Assembly (NCBI RefSeq): GCF_016009175.1
Contig: NZ_JADUCM010000001.1
Location: 1 to 64,000 of the forward strand
Length of the DNA stretch: 64,000 nt
Reading direction: 5' to 3'
Source of the DNA: Pseudomonas alkylphenolica
GTDB taxonomy: Bacteria > Pseudomonadota > Gammaproteobacteria > Pseudomonadales > Pseudomonadaceae
Under the pieces are notes generated by a model. It saw nothing but the letters and a program-made list of their open reading frames with translations, searched no databases and was not told where the DNA came from. The position numbers and the translations under genes are program-made. Of this stretch, positions 8,831-18,564 are shown piece after piece; positions within the stretch are counted from its first letter, which is position 1, and every line of letters begins with the position of its first letter.

Positions 8831-10036
8831 TCAGAGCCGCTCGATGATCAGTGCGATGCCCTGGCCGACGCCGATGCACATGGTGCAAAGGGCGTAGCGG
8901 CCCTGGCGCGCTTCCAGTTCGTGCAGGGCAGTGGTGACCAGGCGTGCGCCGCTCATGCCCAGCGGGTGGCCGAGGGCGATGGCACCGCCGTTCGGGTTGA
9001 CCCGCGCGTCGTCGTCAGCCAGGCCGAGCTCGCGCAGAACCGCCAGACCCTGAGCGGCGAAGGCTTCGTTGAGTTCGATGACGTCCATGTCAGCCAGGCT
9101 CCGGCCGGCCAGTTCCAGACCTTTGCGGGTGGCCGGCACCGGGCCGATGCCCATCAGGCGCGGCTCGACGCCAGCGGTGGCCATGGCCACCACCCGGCCC
9201 CGGGCCGTGAGGCCGTGGCGTGCGGCGGCTTGCGGGCTGGCCCGCAGCAGCGCACAGGCGCCATCGTTGACCCCCGAGGCGTTGCCGGCGGTGACGCTGC
9301 CGCCTTGGCGGAACGGCGTACCGAGCCTGGCCAGTTGCTCCAGGGTGGTGTCGCCGCGTGGGTGTTCGTCGTGCTCGACGCGCTTGGCCGGGCCTTTGCG
9401 CTGGGGAATCTCTACCGCGACGATTTCCTTGGCCAGGCGACCGCTGGCCTGGGCGGCGGCGGCCTTGTGCTGGCTGCGCAGGGCGAAGGCGTCCTGGTCG
9501 GCGCGCGAAACATTGAAATGGGCGGCGACGTTTTCAGCGGTTTCCGGCATCGAGTCGGTGCCGAACTGTTCCTGCATCAGCGGGTTGATGAAGCGCCAGC
9601 CGATGGTGGTGTCGAAGATTTCCGCGCTGCGGCCGAAGGCCTGCTCGGACTTGCCCATGACGAACGGCGCGCGCGACATCGACTCGACGCCGCCGGCGAT
9701 CATCAGCCCGGCTTCGCCGCAGCGAATGGCGCGGGCGGCGCTGCCGATGGCGTCCAGGCCGGAGCCGCACAGGCGGTTGAGCGTGGTGCCCGGCACGCTG
9801 ACCGGCAGGCCGGCGAGCAGCGAAGCCATGTGCGCGACGTTGCGGTTGTCTTCGCCGGCCTGGTTGGCGCAGCCGTAGATCACATCGTCAATGGCGCTCC
9901 AGTCCAGTTGCGGGTGGCGCGCTTGCAGGGCCTTGAGCGGAACCGCGCCGAGGTCGTCGGCGCGCACGCTGGAAAGAGCGCCGGCGTAACGGCCGATTGG
10001 GGTGCGGATGGCGTCGATAATCAGGGCGTCATTCAT
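8831..10036 (-). CDS. paaJ: 3-oxoadipyl-CoA/3-oxo-5,6-dehydrosuberyl-CoA thiolase
   Basis: PaaJ cleaves 3-oxo-5,6-dehydrosuberyl-CoA and later 3-oxoadipyl-CoA, giving acetyl-CoA and succinyl-CoA. The 401 residues show the thiolase signatures [14 protein letters not shown] (nucleophilic Cys), [15 protein letters not shown] and the second cysteine in [10 protein letters not shown]. The start at 10036 overlaps the paaI stop by 8 bp, which argues against the longer in-frame alternative. Confidence 0.95.
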   Translation of the reverse strand: MNDALIIDAIRTPIGRYAGALSSVRADDLGAVPLKALQARHPQLDWSAIDDVIYGCANQAGEDNRNVAHMASLLAGLPVSVPGTTLNRLCGSGLDAIGSAARAIRCGEAGLMIAGGVESMSRAPFVMGKSEQAFGRSAEIFDTTIGWRFINPLMQEQFGTDSMPETAENVAAHFNVSRADQDAFALRSQHKAAAAQASGRLAKEIVAVEIPQRKGPAKRVEHDEHPRGDTTLEQLARLGTPFRQGGSVTAGNASGVNDGACALLRASPQAAARHGLTARGRVVAMATAGVEPRLMGIGPVPATRKGLELAGRSLADMDVIELNEAFAAQGLAVLRELGLADDDARVNPNGGAIALGHPLGMSGARLVTTALHELEARQGRYALCTMCIGVGQGIALIIERL

Positions 10037-10478
10037 TCGGGGTCTCCTGCGCCAGCACGGTGCCGCGCACTTTATAGGACTTGCCACGGAACAGGGCGAT
10101 CAGCTGGCCGTGCTGGTTTTCGATGCGCACGTCGTAGTTGCCGGTACGGCCACTGCGGCTCAGCTCGCTGGCGTGTGCGGTGAGGGTGTCGCCCAGGTGT
10201 GCCGGGGCGACGTAGTCAATGCTGCAGCCGATCGCCACGCAGGCATCGTTGTAGCTGTTGCAGGCGAACGCGAACGCCGAGTCGGCAAGGGCGAACAGGT
10301 AGCCGCCATGGCAGGTGCCATGGCCCTGGATCATGTCTTCGCGCACGCTCATGCCGACCATGGTGCGGCCCGGGGCGACCGACAGCAGGCGCATGCCCAG
10401 GCGCTGGCTGGCGTTGTCGCGTTCGAACATGGTCTCGGCGCAGCGGGTGGCGAGCGACAACGCTTCGTGGTTAGTCAT
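10029..10478 (-). CDS. paaI: Hydroxyphenylacetyl-CoA thioesterase, hotdog fold
   Basis: The 149-residue hotdog-fold protein contains [19 protein letters not shown], the active helix of PaaI thioesterases with its Asp. PaaI hydrolyses ring-hydroxylated phenylacetyl-CoAs and so rescues CoA trapped in dead-end products. It overlaps paaH by 8 bp and paaJ by 8 bp, so the three are translated as a tight unit. Confidence 0.95.
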   Translation of the reverse strand: MTNHEALSLATRCAETMFERDNASQRLGMRLLSVAPGRTMVGMSVREDMIQGHGTCHGGYLFALADSAFAFACNSYNDACVAIGCSIDYVAPAHLGDTLTAHASELSRSGRTGNYDVRIENQHGQLIALFRGKSYKVRGTVLAQETPNE

Positions 10479-11988
10479 GAAAACGCCTCCCTTCGGCGAC
10501 CAGACGGCGCAGCAGCAGGGACGGGCGATAGCGCTCTTCGCCGTAGCTGTTCTGCAGGTTTTCCAGAATGCGCAGTACGGCTGGCAGGCCGATGGCGTCG
10601 GCCCAGGCCAGCGGGCCTTGCGGGTAATTCACCCCGGCGCGCATCGCCAGGTCGATATCGGCGGCACTGCCGACACCCTGCAACACCGCATCGGCGCCTT
10701 CGTTGGCAAGCATCGCCACGCTGCGCAGCACGGCGAGCCCCGGCAGGTCGGCCAGCTGGCTGACCTTGATCCCGGCGCGTTGCAGCAGGGCCACAGCCTG
10801 GTCGCGGGCATCGATGCTGGTGTCAGCGGCGCAGGCGATGGCCAGGCGGCCGGCCTTGGCGTAGTCGAGCGCCAAATCAATCAGTACCAGGTTGCGCAGG
10901 CCGTCTTCCCGGGCGCGCTGGCTGGCCAGGCGGCCGTCGGACAGGGCCAGCACTGCATCGCCGACGCGCAGCAGGCCGCTGCCGTCGCGACGTACCACCT
11001 GCACACCGGCATCCTGCAGGCGCTGGACCAGTGGCTCGGCCACACCCAGGTGACCTTCCACCACGCAGCAATCGATTCTGGCGGCGCTGGTCAGCTCAAC
11101 CGGCTGCGGGCGCTCGACGCCTTCGGCGTAGTTATAGAAGCCGTGGCCGCTTTTGCGTCCAAGGCGGCCGGCGTCCACCAGCTCTTTCTGGATCAGCGAC
11201 GGCTGGAAGCGCATGTCGTTGTAATAGGCGGCGAACACCGAGCAGGTCACGGCGTAGTTGACGTCGTGGCCGATCAGGTCGGTGAGTTCGAAGGCGCCCA
11301 TGCGAAAGCCACCGGCGTCACGCAGCAGGGCGTCGAGCGTGGCGCAATCGGCGGCGCCTTCCTGCAGCAGGCGCAGGCTTTCGGCATAAAACGGCCGGGC
11401 CACGCGGTTGACGATGAAACCGGGGGTGGATTTGGTGTGTACCGGCTGTTTGCCCCAGGCGCGTGCGGTGGCGTACAGCTGCTCGGCCAAGGCGCGTGGC
11501 GTAGCCAGGCCGGAGACGATCTCGACCAGCGCCATCAGCGGTGCCGGGTTGAAGAAGTGCATGCCGATCACCCGCTCGGGGTGGGCGAGACCCGCGGCCA
11601 GGCTGGTGATCGACAATGACGACGTGTTGCTGGCGAAAATGCACTCAGCACTGCACAGCGCTTCCAGCTGACGCAGCAGGCCGCGTTTGACCTCAAGGTT
11701 CTCGACGATCGCCTCGATCACCAGGCCGGCATCGGCCAGGGCCTCGATGGCGTCGGCCGGCTGCAGGCGCGCCACAGTGGCGGCGCGTGCCTCGGCGCTG
11801 AGGCGGCCTTTTTCCACCAGCTTGCCGAGCTGCCGGTCGATGCCGTCGATGGCCTGGGCGGCAGCGCCGGGGCGGGCGTCATGGAGCTTCACCGGGTGAC
11901 CGGCCTGCGCTGCCACCTGGGCGATACCGGCGCCCATGGCGCCAGCGCCGATCACGGCAACGACGGTGCTGTTATCAAGTGCGCTCAT
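10471..11988 (-). CDS. paaH: 3-hydroxyadipyl-CoA dehydrogenase
   Basis: PaaH oxidises 3-hydroxyadipyl-CoA with NAD in the lower phenylacetate pathway. The 505-residue protein has the Rossmann motif VIGAGAMGAGIAQ at its start, ASNTSSLSITSLA and MHFFNPAPLMALVEIV in the catalytic domain, and a duplicated C-terminal helical domain as usual for bacterial PaaH. It lies 3 bp after paaG. Confidence 0.95.
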   Translation of the reverse strand: MSALDNSTVVAVIGAGAMGAGIAQVAAQAGHPVKLHDARPGAAAQAIDGIDRQLGKLVEKGRLSAEARAATVARLQPADAIEALADAGLVIEAIVENLEVKRGLLRQLEALCSAECIFASNTSSLSITSLAAGLAHPERVIGMHFFNPAPLMALVEIVSGLATPRALAEQLYATARAWGKQPVHTKSTPGFIVNRVARPFYAESLRLLQEGAADCATLDALLRDAGGFRMGAFELTDLIGHDVNYAVTCSVFAAYYNDMRFQPSLIQKELVDAGRLGRKSGHGFYNYAEGVERPQPVELTSAARIDCCVVEGHLGVAEPLVQRLQDAGVQVVRRDGSGLLRVGDAVLALSDGRLASQRAREDGLRNLVLIDLALDYAKAGRLAIACAADTSIDARDQAVALLQRAGIKVSQLADLPGLAVLRSVAMLANEGADAVLQGVGSAADIDLAMRAGVNYPQGPLAWADAIGLPAVLRILENLQNSYGEERYRPSLLLRRLVAEGRRFHD

Positions 11989-11991
11989 CGC

Positions 11992-12783
11992 TTAGCGTCC
12001 CTGGAAGGTTGGGGTGCGTTTGGCCATGAAGGCGCTGACGCCCTCGCGGTAATCCTCGCTGCGCCCGGCCAGGCGCTGCAGGTCGCGCTCGAGCTCGAGC
12101 GGTTCGTCGAAGCTGTTGTTCAGGCTGGCGTTCAGGCTGCGCTTGATCAGCGCCAGGCCATAGGTCGGCTGGGTGGCCAGGTGGCGTGCCAGCTTGAGCG
12201 CTTCGCTGCGCAGTTCGGCGTCGTCGACCACGCGGTAGATCAGCCCCCACTGCTCGGCCTGCTCCGCGCTCAGTCGGTCGCCGAGCAGCATCAAGGCCTT
12301 GGCGCGGGCGGTGCCGACCAGGCGTGGCAAGGTCCAGGTACCGCCCGAGTCAGGGATCAGGCCGATCTTGCAGAAGGCCTGGATGAAGCTGGCCGAGCGC
12401 GCTGCCAGAACCAGGTCGCAGGCCAGAGGAATGTTTGCCCCGGCACCGGCGGCGACGCCGTTGACTGCGCAGATCACCGGCAGCGGCAGGTCGCGCAGGG
12501 TGCGGATCAACGGGTTGTAGAACTGCTCGATGGACTCGCCCAGGTCCGGCGCTGCGGCACCCGGAGCAACGTTGCGGTCACCCAGGTCCTGGCCGGCACA
12601 GAAACCACGGCCTTCGCCGCTGAGCAACAGCACGCGCACCTCGGGGTTCTGCCGTACCTGCTTGAGGGCTTCGCGCACTTCAGCGTGCATGTGCGCGTTG
12701 AAGCTGTTGAGTTGCTCCGGGCGATTGAGACTGAGGGTGGCAACGCCTTCCTCGATGGCAAACAGGATGTGCTGGAAATTCAT
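11992..12783 (-). CDS. paaG: 1,2-epoxyphenylacetyl-CoA isomerase
   Basis: PaaG converts ring-epoxide phenylacetyl-CoA to the oxepin form and also isomerises a later enoyl-CoA. The 263 residues form a crotonase domain with LSGEGRGFCAGQDLGDRN and GVAAGAGANIPLACDLVLA around the oxyanion hole. The acidic residue in GLIPDSGGTW fits the isomerase branch rather than a hydratase. It sits between paaF and paaH in the same operon. Confidence 0.95.
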   Translation of the reverse strand: MNFQHILFAIEEGVATLSLNRPEQLNSFNAHMHAEVREALKQVRQNPEVRVLLLSGEGRGFCAGQDLGDRNVAPGAAAPDLGESIEQFYNPLIRTLRDLPLPVICAVNGVAAGAGANIPLACDLVLAARSASFIQAFCKIGLIPDSGGTWTLPRLVGTARAKALMLLGDRLSAEQAEQWGLIYRVVDDAELRSEALKLARHLATQPTYGLALIKRSLNASLNNSFDEPLELERDLQRLAGRSEDYREGVSAFMAKRTPTFQGR

Positions 12784-12826
12784 GGCAGGGGTGCTCTAGG
12801 GATAACCAGGGAAGGGGCGGCCAGGC

Positions 12827-13600
12827 TTACTGACCGGTGAATTCGGGGCGGCGCTTGGCCTGGAAGGCGGCGATACCTTCATTGCGGTCGGCCGTACCGG
12901 CCAGCACAGTGAAAGCATGGCGCTCGAAGCGCAGGCCGCTGGCCAGGTCCGTGTCCTGGGCCTTGAGCAGGGCTTCCTTGGCCAGGCGTACCGCCAGCGG
13001 CGCTTTCTGCGCGATCACGCGAGCGATGGCGATGGCGCGATCGACGGTGAACTCGGGCTGGGTCACTTCGCTGATCAGGCCGGCGCGCTGGGCGAAGCGC
13101 GCATCGATGGCTTCGCCGGTGAGCACCATCTGCATGGCCAGCGATTTGCCGACTGCGCGCAGCAGGCGTTGGGTGCCGCCTGCGCCGGGCATGATGCCGA
13201 GGTTGATTTCCGGTTGGCCGAAGCGTGCGTCTTCGCCGGCAACAAGAATGTCGGCGTGCATGGCCAGCTCGCAGCCGCCGCCCAGGCAGAAGCCGTTGAC
13301 CGCGGCGATCAGTGGTTTGGAGAACGCGGCAATGCGCTGCCAGTAGCCGACGCGTGGGTCGTTGAGGATGCCGACCAGATCGCGCTCGGCCATTTCCTTG
13401 ATATCGGCACCGGCGGCGAAGGCCTTGCGGCTGCCGGTGATGACCACGGCGCGGGTGTCGGGATCACGTTCGGCGAGTTCCAGTTCAGCCGCCAGCTCAC
13501 CGAGCAGCTCGGTGTTCAGGGCGTTCAGCGCTTCCGGGCGCTGCAGGGTGATCAGGCGTACGCCCGCTTCGGGGGCAAGAACGGCAAGGGTGCGAGGCAT
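12827..13600 (-). CDS. paaF: 2,3-dehydroadipyl-CoA hydratase
   Basis: PaaF hydrates 2,3-dehydroadipyl-CoA to 3-hydroxyadipyl-CoA. The 257-residue crotonase has GSRKAFAAGADIKEMAERD and GFCLGGGCELAMHADI, with the two catalytic acidic positions near GMPAG-like INLGIMPGAGGTQRL. The start at 13600 is set by GAGGAG seven bases upstream; a longer in-frame reading would run into the promoter. First gene of the paaFGHIJK operon. Confidence 0.95.
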   Translation of the reverse strand: MPRTLAVLAPEAGVRLITLQRPEALNALNTELLGELAAELELAERDPDTRAVVITGSRKAFAAGADIKEMAERDLVGILNDPRVGYWQRIAAFSKPLIAAVNGFCLGGGCELAMHADILVAGEDARFGQPEINLGIMPGAGGTQRLLRAVGKSLAMQMVLTGEAIDARFAQRAGLISEVTQPEFTVDRAIAIARVIAQKAPLAVRLAKEALLKAQDTDLASGLRFERHAFTVLAGTADRNEGIAAFQAKRRPEFTGQ

Positions 13601-13708
13601 CAAACGCTCCTCAGGCTGCGCGCGCGGCTTGGTTAGCCGGCTAGTTATTGGGTGTTGCGGCCATGTGGCGAGTACCTGCGAGGGCACCTACCGGGCCGGC
13701 TTTTTTCG

Positions 13709-13736
13709 AGTATACGCACAAAGCGATACAAAACAA
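13709..13736 (-). promoter_or_regulatory. paaF promoter with candidate PaaX site in the spacer
   Basis: On the minus strand TTGTTT (13736-13731) and TATACT (13714-13709) are 16 bp apart. GATACAAAA (plus strand 13725-13733) overlaps the -35 and fills part of the spacer, the same word and position as in the paaA promoter. The rest of the 394-bp gap 13601-13994 holds only the divergent paaN promoter; no gene is visible in it. Confidence 0.55.
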
Positions 13737-13900
13737 CAACGCAAAACTACAATTTCGTGTCCTATATTTGAGTGCGGGAGTGCTGGCGGATAGTGGGTTG
13801 GTGCGGCTTGCAGCTGTATGAATGCGGGTTTTAGCAGCACTGAAGGGCGTGAAACATCGCGACGAACGGATAATATTCCGATACAGATGGCTTTACTTAT

Positions 13901-13929
13901 TTGTCAAAAAGCGTTGTGATACAAAAAAT
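13901..13929 (+). promoter_or_regulatory. paaN promoter region with candidate PaaX site
   Basis: TTGTCA (13901-13906) is followed after 17 bp by the weak -10 AAAAAT (13924-13929). TGATACAAAA begins at 13917 inside the spacer. A degenerate relative, CCGATACAGAT, lies near 13878. Shared with the paaA and paaF promoters, so coordinated repression by PaaX is plausible. Confidence 0.45.
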
Positions 13930-13994
13930 CTCATCAGGCGCATCGCTTTCTGTAGCTTTGTGCTGAAGCCGCCAGTTTTTCGAGGATTTACGCG

Positions 13995-15680
13995 ATGTCG
14001 TCTACTGCCACCCGTGCCGCCCTGGAACTGTTCGACCATCACCGCGCCACGCTCGACCGCGCGCTGCAGGCCATCGCCGAGCGCAGCTACTGGTCGCCCT
14101 ACAGCGAACAGCTCAAGCAGTACCCGCAAGCGGCGGTAGAGGGTGCGCAAGCAGCATTCGAGGCGCTGCTCAACAAGTCGTTCGCCCTGCACGGTCCGGC
14201 AGCAGTGGCGAAAGCGGGTGCCGAGCGGTCGCCTTATGGCTTCGACCTTGGCGTTCGTTACGATCAATATGACGCCGAGCAACTGCTGGCGCGCCAGCAA
14301 CAGGCGCTGCCGGCCTGGCGCGATGCCGGTCCGCAGGCGCGGGTCGGTGCATGCCTGGAAATCCTCCAGCGCCTGAACGCACTGAGCCCGACGTTGGCCT
14401 ACGCGGTAATGCACACCACCGGGCAAGGCTTCATGATGGCCTTCCAGGCGGGCGGCGCGCATGCCCAGGACCGTGGCCTGGAAGCGCTGGCCTACGCCTG
14501 GCGGGCGATGGCCGAGGTGCCGCAGGCGGCGCAGTGGATCAAGCCGCAGGGCAAACTCGACCCGCTGCAACTGGACAAGCGCTGGCACATCGTGCCGCGC
14601 GGCCTGTCGCTGGTGGTCGCCTGTTCAACCTTTCCGACCTGGAACACCTACCCGGGCCTGTTCGCCAGCCTGGCCACCGGTAACCCGGTGCTGGTCAAGG
14701 CGCACCCGGGGGCGATCCTGCCGGTGGCGATGAGCGTCAAGGTGGCCCAGGACGTGCTCGCCGAACTGGGCTTCGACCCGGCGCTGGTCAGTCTGGTAGT
14801 CGACACCCCTGAGGCACCGGTTGCGCAGCAACTGGCACTCGACCCACGGGTCAAGCTGGTCGACTTCACCGGCTCCAATGCCTTTGGCGAGTGGCTGGAA
14901 CGCAACGCGCTGCAGGCCCAGGTGTTCACCGAGAAGGCCGGCATCAACAGCGTGATCATCGACAGCACCCGTGACCTCAAGGCGGTGGCGAAGAACCTGG
15001 CGTTCTCCCTGAGCCTGTACTCCGGGCAGATGTGCACCACCACCCAGGCTATCTATGTGCCACGCGGCGGTATCCGCAATGGCGACGAACAGCTCAGCTT
15101 CGATCAGGTCGCCGAGGCACTGGCCGCTGCCGTCAAAGGATTCCTTGCCGACAACGACCGTGCGTGCGCGGTGCTTGGTGCCATTCAGGCGCCGGCTACC
15201 GTGGCGCGCATCGACGCCTGCCGCGAGCTCGGCGAGGTCCTGCTCGACAGCGAAGTGCGCGAGCATCCGCAGTTCCCCGGCGCGCGGGTACACACGCCAC
15301 TGCTGCTCAAGGTCGACGCCGCGCAGCGCGATGCCTACACGCAAGAGCGCTTCGGCCCCATCGCCTTCATCATTGCCACTGACGACAGCGCCCACAGCCT
15401 GCAGGTCGCCCGCGAAGTGATCGCCGCCAAAGGCGCCATCACCCTGGGCGTGTATTCCACCGACGAGGCGTTCCTCGAGCAGGCGGAAGCCTTGGCCCAG
15501 GATGTCGCCGTGGCGCTGTCGGTGAACCTTGACGGTGGCGTGTTCGTCAACCAGTCGGCGGCGTTCAGCGACTTCCATGCCACTGGCGGCAACCCGGCGG
15601 CGAATGCCTCGATCAGCGACGGCGCCTTCGTCAGCCGACGCTTTGTCATCGTTCAGAGCCGCCGCCACGCGGCCCAATGA
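13995..15680 (+). CDS. paaN: PaaN, ring-opening aldehyde dehydrogenase of the phenylacetate pathway
   Basis: The 561-residue aldehyde dehydrogenase has the nucleophilic Cys at residue 347 ([10 protein letters not shown]) and a glutamate in [10 protein letters not shown]. It matches the PaaN type, which oxidises the semialdehyde formed when the oxepin ring opens. E. coli PaaZ (about 680 residues) adds a C-terminal MaoC hydratase domain for the opening itself; that domain is absent here and no separate MaoC-type gene is seen in the cluster. The start follows GAGGA by eight bases. Divergent from paaF and upstream of paaY and paaX. Confidence 0.9.
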   Translation: MSSTATRAALELFDHHRATLDRALQAIAERSYWSPYSEQLKQYPQAAVEGAQAAFEALLNKSFALHGPAAVAKAGAERSPYGFDLGVRYDQYDAEQLLARQQQALPAWRDAGPQARVGACLEILQRLNALSPTLAYAVMHTTGQGFMMAFQAGGAHAQDRGLEALAYAWRAMAEVPQAAQWIKPQGKLDPLQLDKRWHIVPRGLSLVVACSTFPTWNTYPGLFASLATGNPVLVKAHPGAILPVAMSVKVAQDVLAELGFDPALVSLVVDTPEAPVAQQLALDPRVKLVDFTGSNAFGEWLERNALQAQVFTEKAGINSVIIDSTRDLKAVAKNLAFSLSLYSGQMCTTTQAIYVPRGGIRNGDEQLSFDQVAEALAAAVKGFLADNDRACAVLGAIQAPATVARIDACRELGEVLLDSEVREHPQFPGARVHTPLLLKVDAAQRDAYTQERFGPIAFIIATDDSAHSLQVAREVIAAKGAITLGVYSTDEAFLEQAEALAQDVAVALSVNLDGGVFVNQSAAFSDFHATGGNPAANASISDGAFVSRRFVIVQSRRHAAQ

Positions 15681-15690
15681 GGACATCGCC

Positions 15691-16287
15691 ATGACCTGCT
15701 ACAGCCTTGACGGCCTGACCCCGGTGGTTCACCCCAGTGCCTATGTGCACCCCACGGCGGTGCTGATCGGCGACGTGATCATCGGTGCCGGCTGCTATGT
15801 CGGCCCGTTGGCCAGCCTGCGCGGCGACTTCGGGCGCATCGTCCTGGAGGAGGGCGCCAATATCCAGGACACCTGCGTGATGCACGGTTTTCCTGAGAGC
15901 GACACGGTGGTCGGGCGCAACGGCCACATCGGTCATGGCGCCGTGCTGCACGGCTGCCGCATCGGCGAAGACGTGCTGGTCGGCATGAATGCGGTAGTGA
16001 TGGACAACGCCGAGATCGGTCCGCGTTCGTTTGTGGCGGCGACGACCTTCGTGAAGGCAGGGTTTCGTTGCGACGAACAGTCGCTGGTGCTCGGTGCGCC
16101 AGCGCAGGTCAAGCGTCGCCTGAGTGACGAGGAAGTGGCCTGGAAGCGGGCCGGCACCGAGGAATACCAGCGCCTTGCCCAGCGTTGCCTGCAGGGCATG
16201 GTCGCCTGCGAGCCGCTGCGCGAGGTCGAGACGGACCGTCCGCGAATCTCTGCCAGCACCTTGCGGCCCAAAGGAGAGGGGCAATGA
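15691..16287 (+). CDS. paaY: PaaY, hexapeptide-repeat thioesterase
   Basis: The 198-residue protein folds as a left-handed beta helix: hexapeptide repeats run from [17 protein letters not shown] to [15 protein letters not shown], with gamma-carbonic-anhydrase-like histidines in [12 protein letters not shown]. PaaY hydrolyses 2-hydroxycyclohepta-1,4,6-triene-1-formyl-CoA, a toxic by-product of ring opening. It begins 10 bp after paaN and its stop overlaps a possible paaX start (ATGA at 16284). Confidence 0.93.
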   Translation: MTCYSLDGLTPVVHPSAYVHPTAVLIGDVIIGAGCYVGPLASLRGDFGRIVLEEGANIQDTCVMHGFPESDTVVGRNGHIGHGAVLHGCRIGEDVLVGMNAVVMDNAEIGPRSFVAATTFVKAGFRCDEQSLVLGAPAQVKRRLSDEEVAWKRAGTEEYQRLAQRCLQGMVACEPLREVETDRPRISASTLRPKGEGQ

Positions 16288-16370
16288 GCAGTGCGGCGAA
16301 GGTCAGTGGCAATGGCCAGGACTGGCGTGCAGCGGGTATATTTCGCAGTACTTTAATGCCCGGTTCTCCC

Positions 16371-17294
16371 ATGACGTCCCTTGCCCCCTTAAATCAGTTG
16401 ATTACCCGTTTCCAGCAGCAGACGCCGCTGCGTGCCAGTTCGCTGATCATCACCCTCTACGGCGATGCCATCGAACCGCACGGTGGAACGGTGTGGCTCG
16501 GTAGCCTGATCCAGTTGCTCGAACCCATCGGCATCAACGAACGGCTGATCCGAACCTCGATCTTCCGCCTGACCAAGGAAGGCTGGTTGAGCGCCGAGAA
16601 AGTCGGGCGGCGCAGCTACTACAGCCTGACGGGAACCGGTCGGCGGCGATTCGAAAAAGCGTTCAAGCGGGTCTACAGTTCGGCGCTGCCGGCCTGGGAC
16701 GGTTCCTGGACCCTGGCGCTGTTGTCGCAATTGCCGCAGGACAAGCGCAAACAGGTGCGCGAAGAGCTGGAGTGGCAAGGTTTTGGTGCGATTTCGCCGG
16801 TGATGCTGGCCTGCCCGCGCTGCGAACGTGCCGACGTCGTCGCGACCCTGCAGGACCTCGAGGTGCTCGAAGACACCATTCTGTTCGAAACCACCGCGCA
16901 AGACGTGCTGGCCTCCAAGGCCCTGCGCATGCAGGTGCGCGAGAGCTGGAACATCGAGGCCCTGGCCGCGCAGTACAGCGAGTTCATCCAGTTGTTCCGC
17001 CCCTTGTGGCAGGCGTTGCGCGAGCAGGACCAATTGCAGCCGATGGACTGCTTTCTGGCGCGAACCTTGCTCATTCACGAATACCGCAAGTTGCTGCTGC
17101 GTGATCCGCAGCTGCCTGACGAGCTGCTCCCCGGCGACTGGGAAGGGCGTGCGGCGCGCCAGCTGTGTCGCAACATCTACCGCCTGGTCCAGGCCAAAGG
17201 CGAGGAGTTCCTGAGCAGCGCACTGGAAACCGCCGACGGTCCGTTGCCGGAAGTTGGCGAAAGTTTTTATCTGCGTTTCGGTGGGCTTAAATAA
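16371..17294 (+). CDS. paaX: PaaX, phenylacetyl-CoA-responsive repressor
   Basis: PaaX represses paa promoters and is released by phenylacetyl-CoA. With the start at 16371 it has 307 residues, near E. coli PaaX (316). It opens with RASSLIITLYGDAIEPHGG, a winged-helix part with RLIRTSIFRLTKEGWL, and ends with SFYLRFGGL. A second start at 16284 overlaps the paaY stop and has a much stronger ribosome site (AAAGGAGAGGGGCA). It would add 29 poorly conserved-looking residues. Which start is used is open. Confidence 0.9.
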   Translation: MTSLAPLNQLITRFQQQTPLRASSLIITLYGDAIEPHGGTVWLGSLIQLLEPIGINERLIRTSIFRLTKEGWLSAEKVGRRSYYSLTGTGRRRFEKAFKRVYSSALPAWDGSWTLALLSQLPQDKRKQVREELEWQGFGAISPVMLACPRCERADVVATLQDLEVLEDTILFETTAQDVLASKALRMQVRESWNIEALAAQYSEFIQLFRPLWQALREQDQLQPMDCFLARTLLIHEYRKLLLRDPQLPDELLPGDWEGRAARQLCRNIYRLVQAKGEEFLSSALETADGPLPEVGESFYLRFGGLK

Positions 17295-17361
17295 GCACGC
17301 CGGAGCGTGCGAGCGTTGCCAGATGATGAGGTAACCCAGGCGCGATGAGGTCGGCGCCTGG
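17295..17361 (+). other. Two hairpins between paaX and feaR
   Basis: GCACGC-CGGA-GCGTGC (17295-17310) follows the paaX stop directly, and CCAGGCGC pairs with GCGCCTGG (17336-17361) around a 10-base loop. Neither has a clear T tract on the plus strand, so they may protect the paaX mRNA end or end transcription weakly before feaR. Confidence 0.45.
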
Positions 17362-17396
17362 CCAATAATAAAAATATCAGCGAGGCCTGTAACATC

Positions 17397-18314
17397 ATGA
17401 TGACTGCAAGTGCACTCAGGGCAGACCGTTTTGATGAATGGCTGCAAAAAATCAACCAGGCCTGTGGCCGCTTTTGCGCCACCCCCCTGGGGCCCGAATT
17501 TTCCGGCTCGGTCAAAGAGCACAAAGTCGGCGCGATCAAGCTGAGCCTGGTGGATGTGGCCCAGGCCCGCCTGTACCGCACCGGACGCGAGGTGGAACAA
17601 AGCGAGGGCAAGCACTTTTTCGCCGCGTTTCAGCTGCAGGGCCAGGCCGGCATGGAGCAGGACGGCAAGCGCGTAACGCTGCGACCTGGCGACATCACCC
17701 TGATCGATGCCACCTTGCCCAGCGACTTCACCTACAGCGACAACTCACGTCAGTTGTCGTTGATTCTGCCGCGTCACCTGGTCGAGCACAGCCAGCGTTT
17801 CAGCAGCATTCGCTGCGCCCAGCGCATCGATGCCAGCTCGCCGATTGCGTTGCTGGCCAACCGGCTGGTGCTGGAGGCGAGCAACATGGACACGCTCAGC
17901 CTGCAGGAGAGCGAAGCCACCCTGGAGGCGATCATCAGCTTGCTGCGCCCGGTCATCGGCAGCAACGAGGCCGATCCGGACGCCCATGAGCGGCTGTTCC
18001 GCAAAACCATCGCCTTCATCGATGAGCACATCCGCAGCGAAGAACTGTGCCCGGAGCTGCTTGCACGTGAGGTCGGGGTGTCGGTACGCGGCTTGTACCG
18101 GATGTTCTCGAAGAAGGGGCTGGTGGTTGCCCAGTACATCAAGAGCCGGCGCCTGGACTTCTGCGCCGAGTCGCTGCGCCACGGCGGCGCGGAACAGAAG
18201 CTGTCGGCCTTGGGCTATTCCTGGGGCTTCTCCGACGCCAGTTACTTCTCTACCGCCTTCAAAGCCCGCTTTGGCGTATCGCCGGGTGAATACCGCAAGC
18301 GTTACCAGCACTGA
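17397..18314 (+). CDS. feaR: FeaR-type AraC regulator of aromatic amine catabolism
   Basis: The 305-residue protein has an N-terminal cupin-like sensor part (FAAFQLQGQAGMEQDGKRVT) and a C-terminal AraC DNA-binding domain with SVRGLYRMFSKKGL and WGFSDASYFSTAFKARFG. FeaR activates amine oxidase and phenylacetaldehyde dehydrogenase genes when phenylethylamine or tyramine is present. Here it lies between the paa genes and the cytochrome-feaB operon, which supports the name. Paired sites upstream of both amine operons fit the FeaR consensus (see 18401 and 24246). Confidence 0.88.
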   Translation: MMTASALRADRFDEWLQKINQACGRFCATPLGPEFSGSVKEHKVGAIKLSLVDVAQARLYRTGREVEQSEGKHFFAAFQLQGQAGMEQDGKRVTLRPGDITLIDATLPSDFTYSDNSRQLSLILPRHLVEHSQRFSSIRCAQRIDASSPIALLANRLVLEASNMDTLSLQESEATLEAIISLLRPVIGSNEADPDAHERLFRKTIAFIDEHIRSEELCPELLAREVGVSVRGLYRMFSKKGLVVAQYIKSRRLDFCAESLRHGGAEQKLSALGYSWGFSDASYFSTAFKARFGVSPGEYRKRYQH

Positions 18315-18400
18315 CCTCCCGCCTACCGCAACCCTGCACCGACATGCAGGGTGGCGTCCCCTGAGCCGCCATTAGCGCGCTGCCCTCATCACCGTCAGGT

Positions 18401-18437
18401 TGGCACTGCAGCCAATACGACTGGCATGCAGAAAAAA
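18401..18437 (+). promoter_or_regulatory. Paired candidate FeaR sites upstream of cytochrome-feaB
   Basis: TGGCA-N8-AAT (18401-18416) and TGGCA-N8-AAA (18422-18437) repeat in the same orientation exactly 21 bp apart, two helical turns. E. coli FeaR is reported to bind TGNCA-N8-AAA. Tandem direct repeats spaced by whole turns are typical of AraC-family activators. The pair lies about 130 bp before the cytochrome start. Confidence 0.6.
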
Positions 18438-18564
18438 ACCTTGTTTGGCCACTGCGGTTTAAATCGACAGGTCAAAGACCATCGTCCGCCTGTAAGGCCG
18501 ATGGCTTCCCCATGGCAGGAGTTTTAACGGGCAGTCGGATGCTCAGGTCAGAGGTTTCAGTTTC

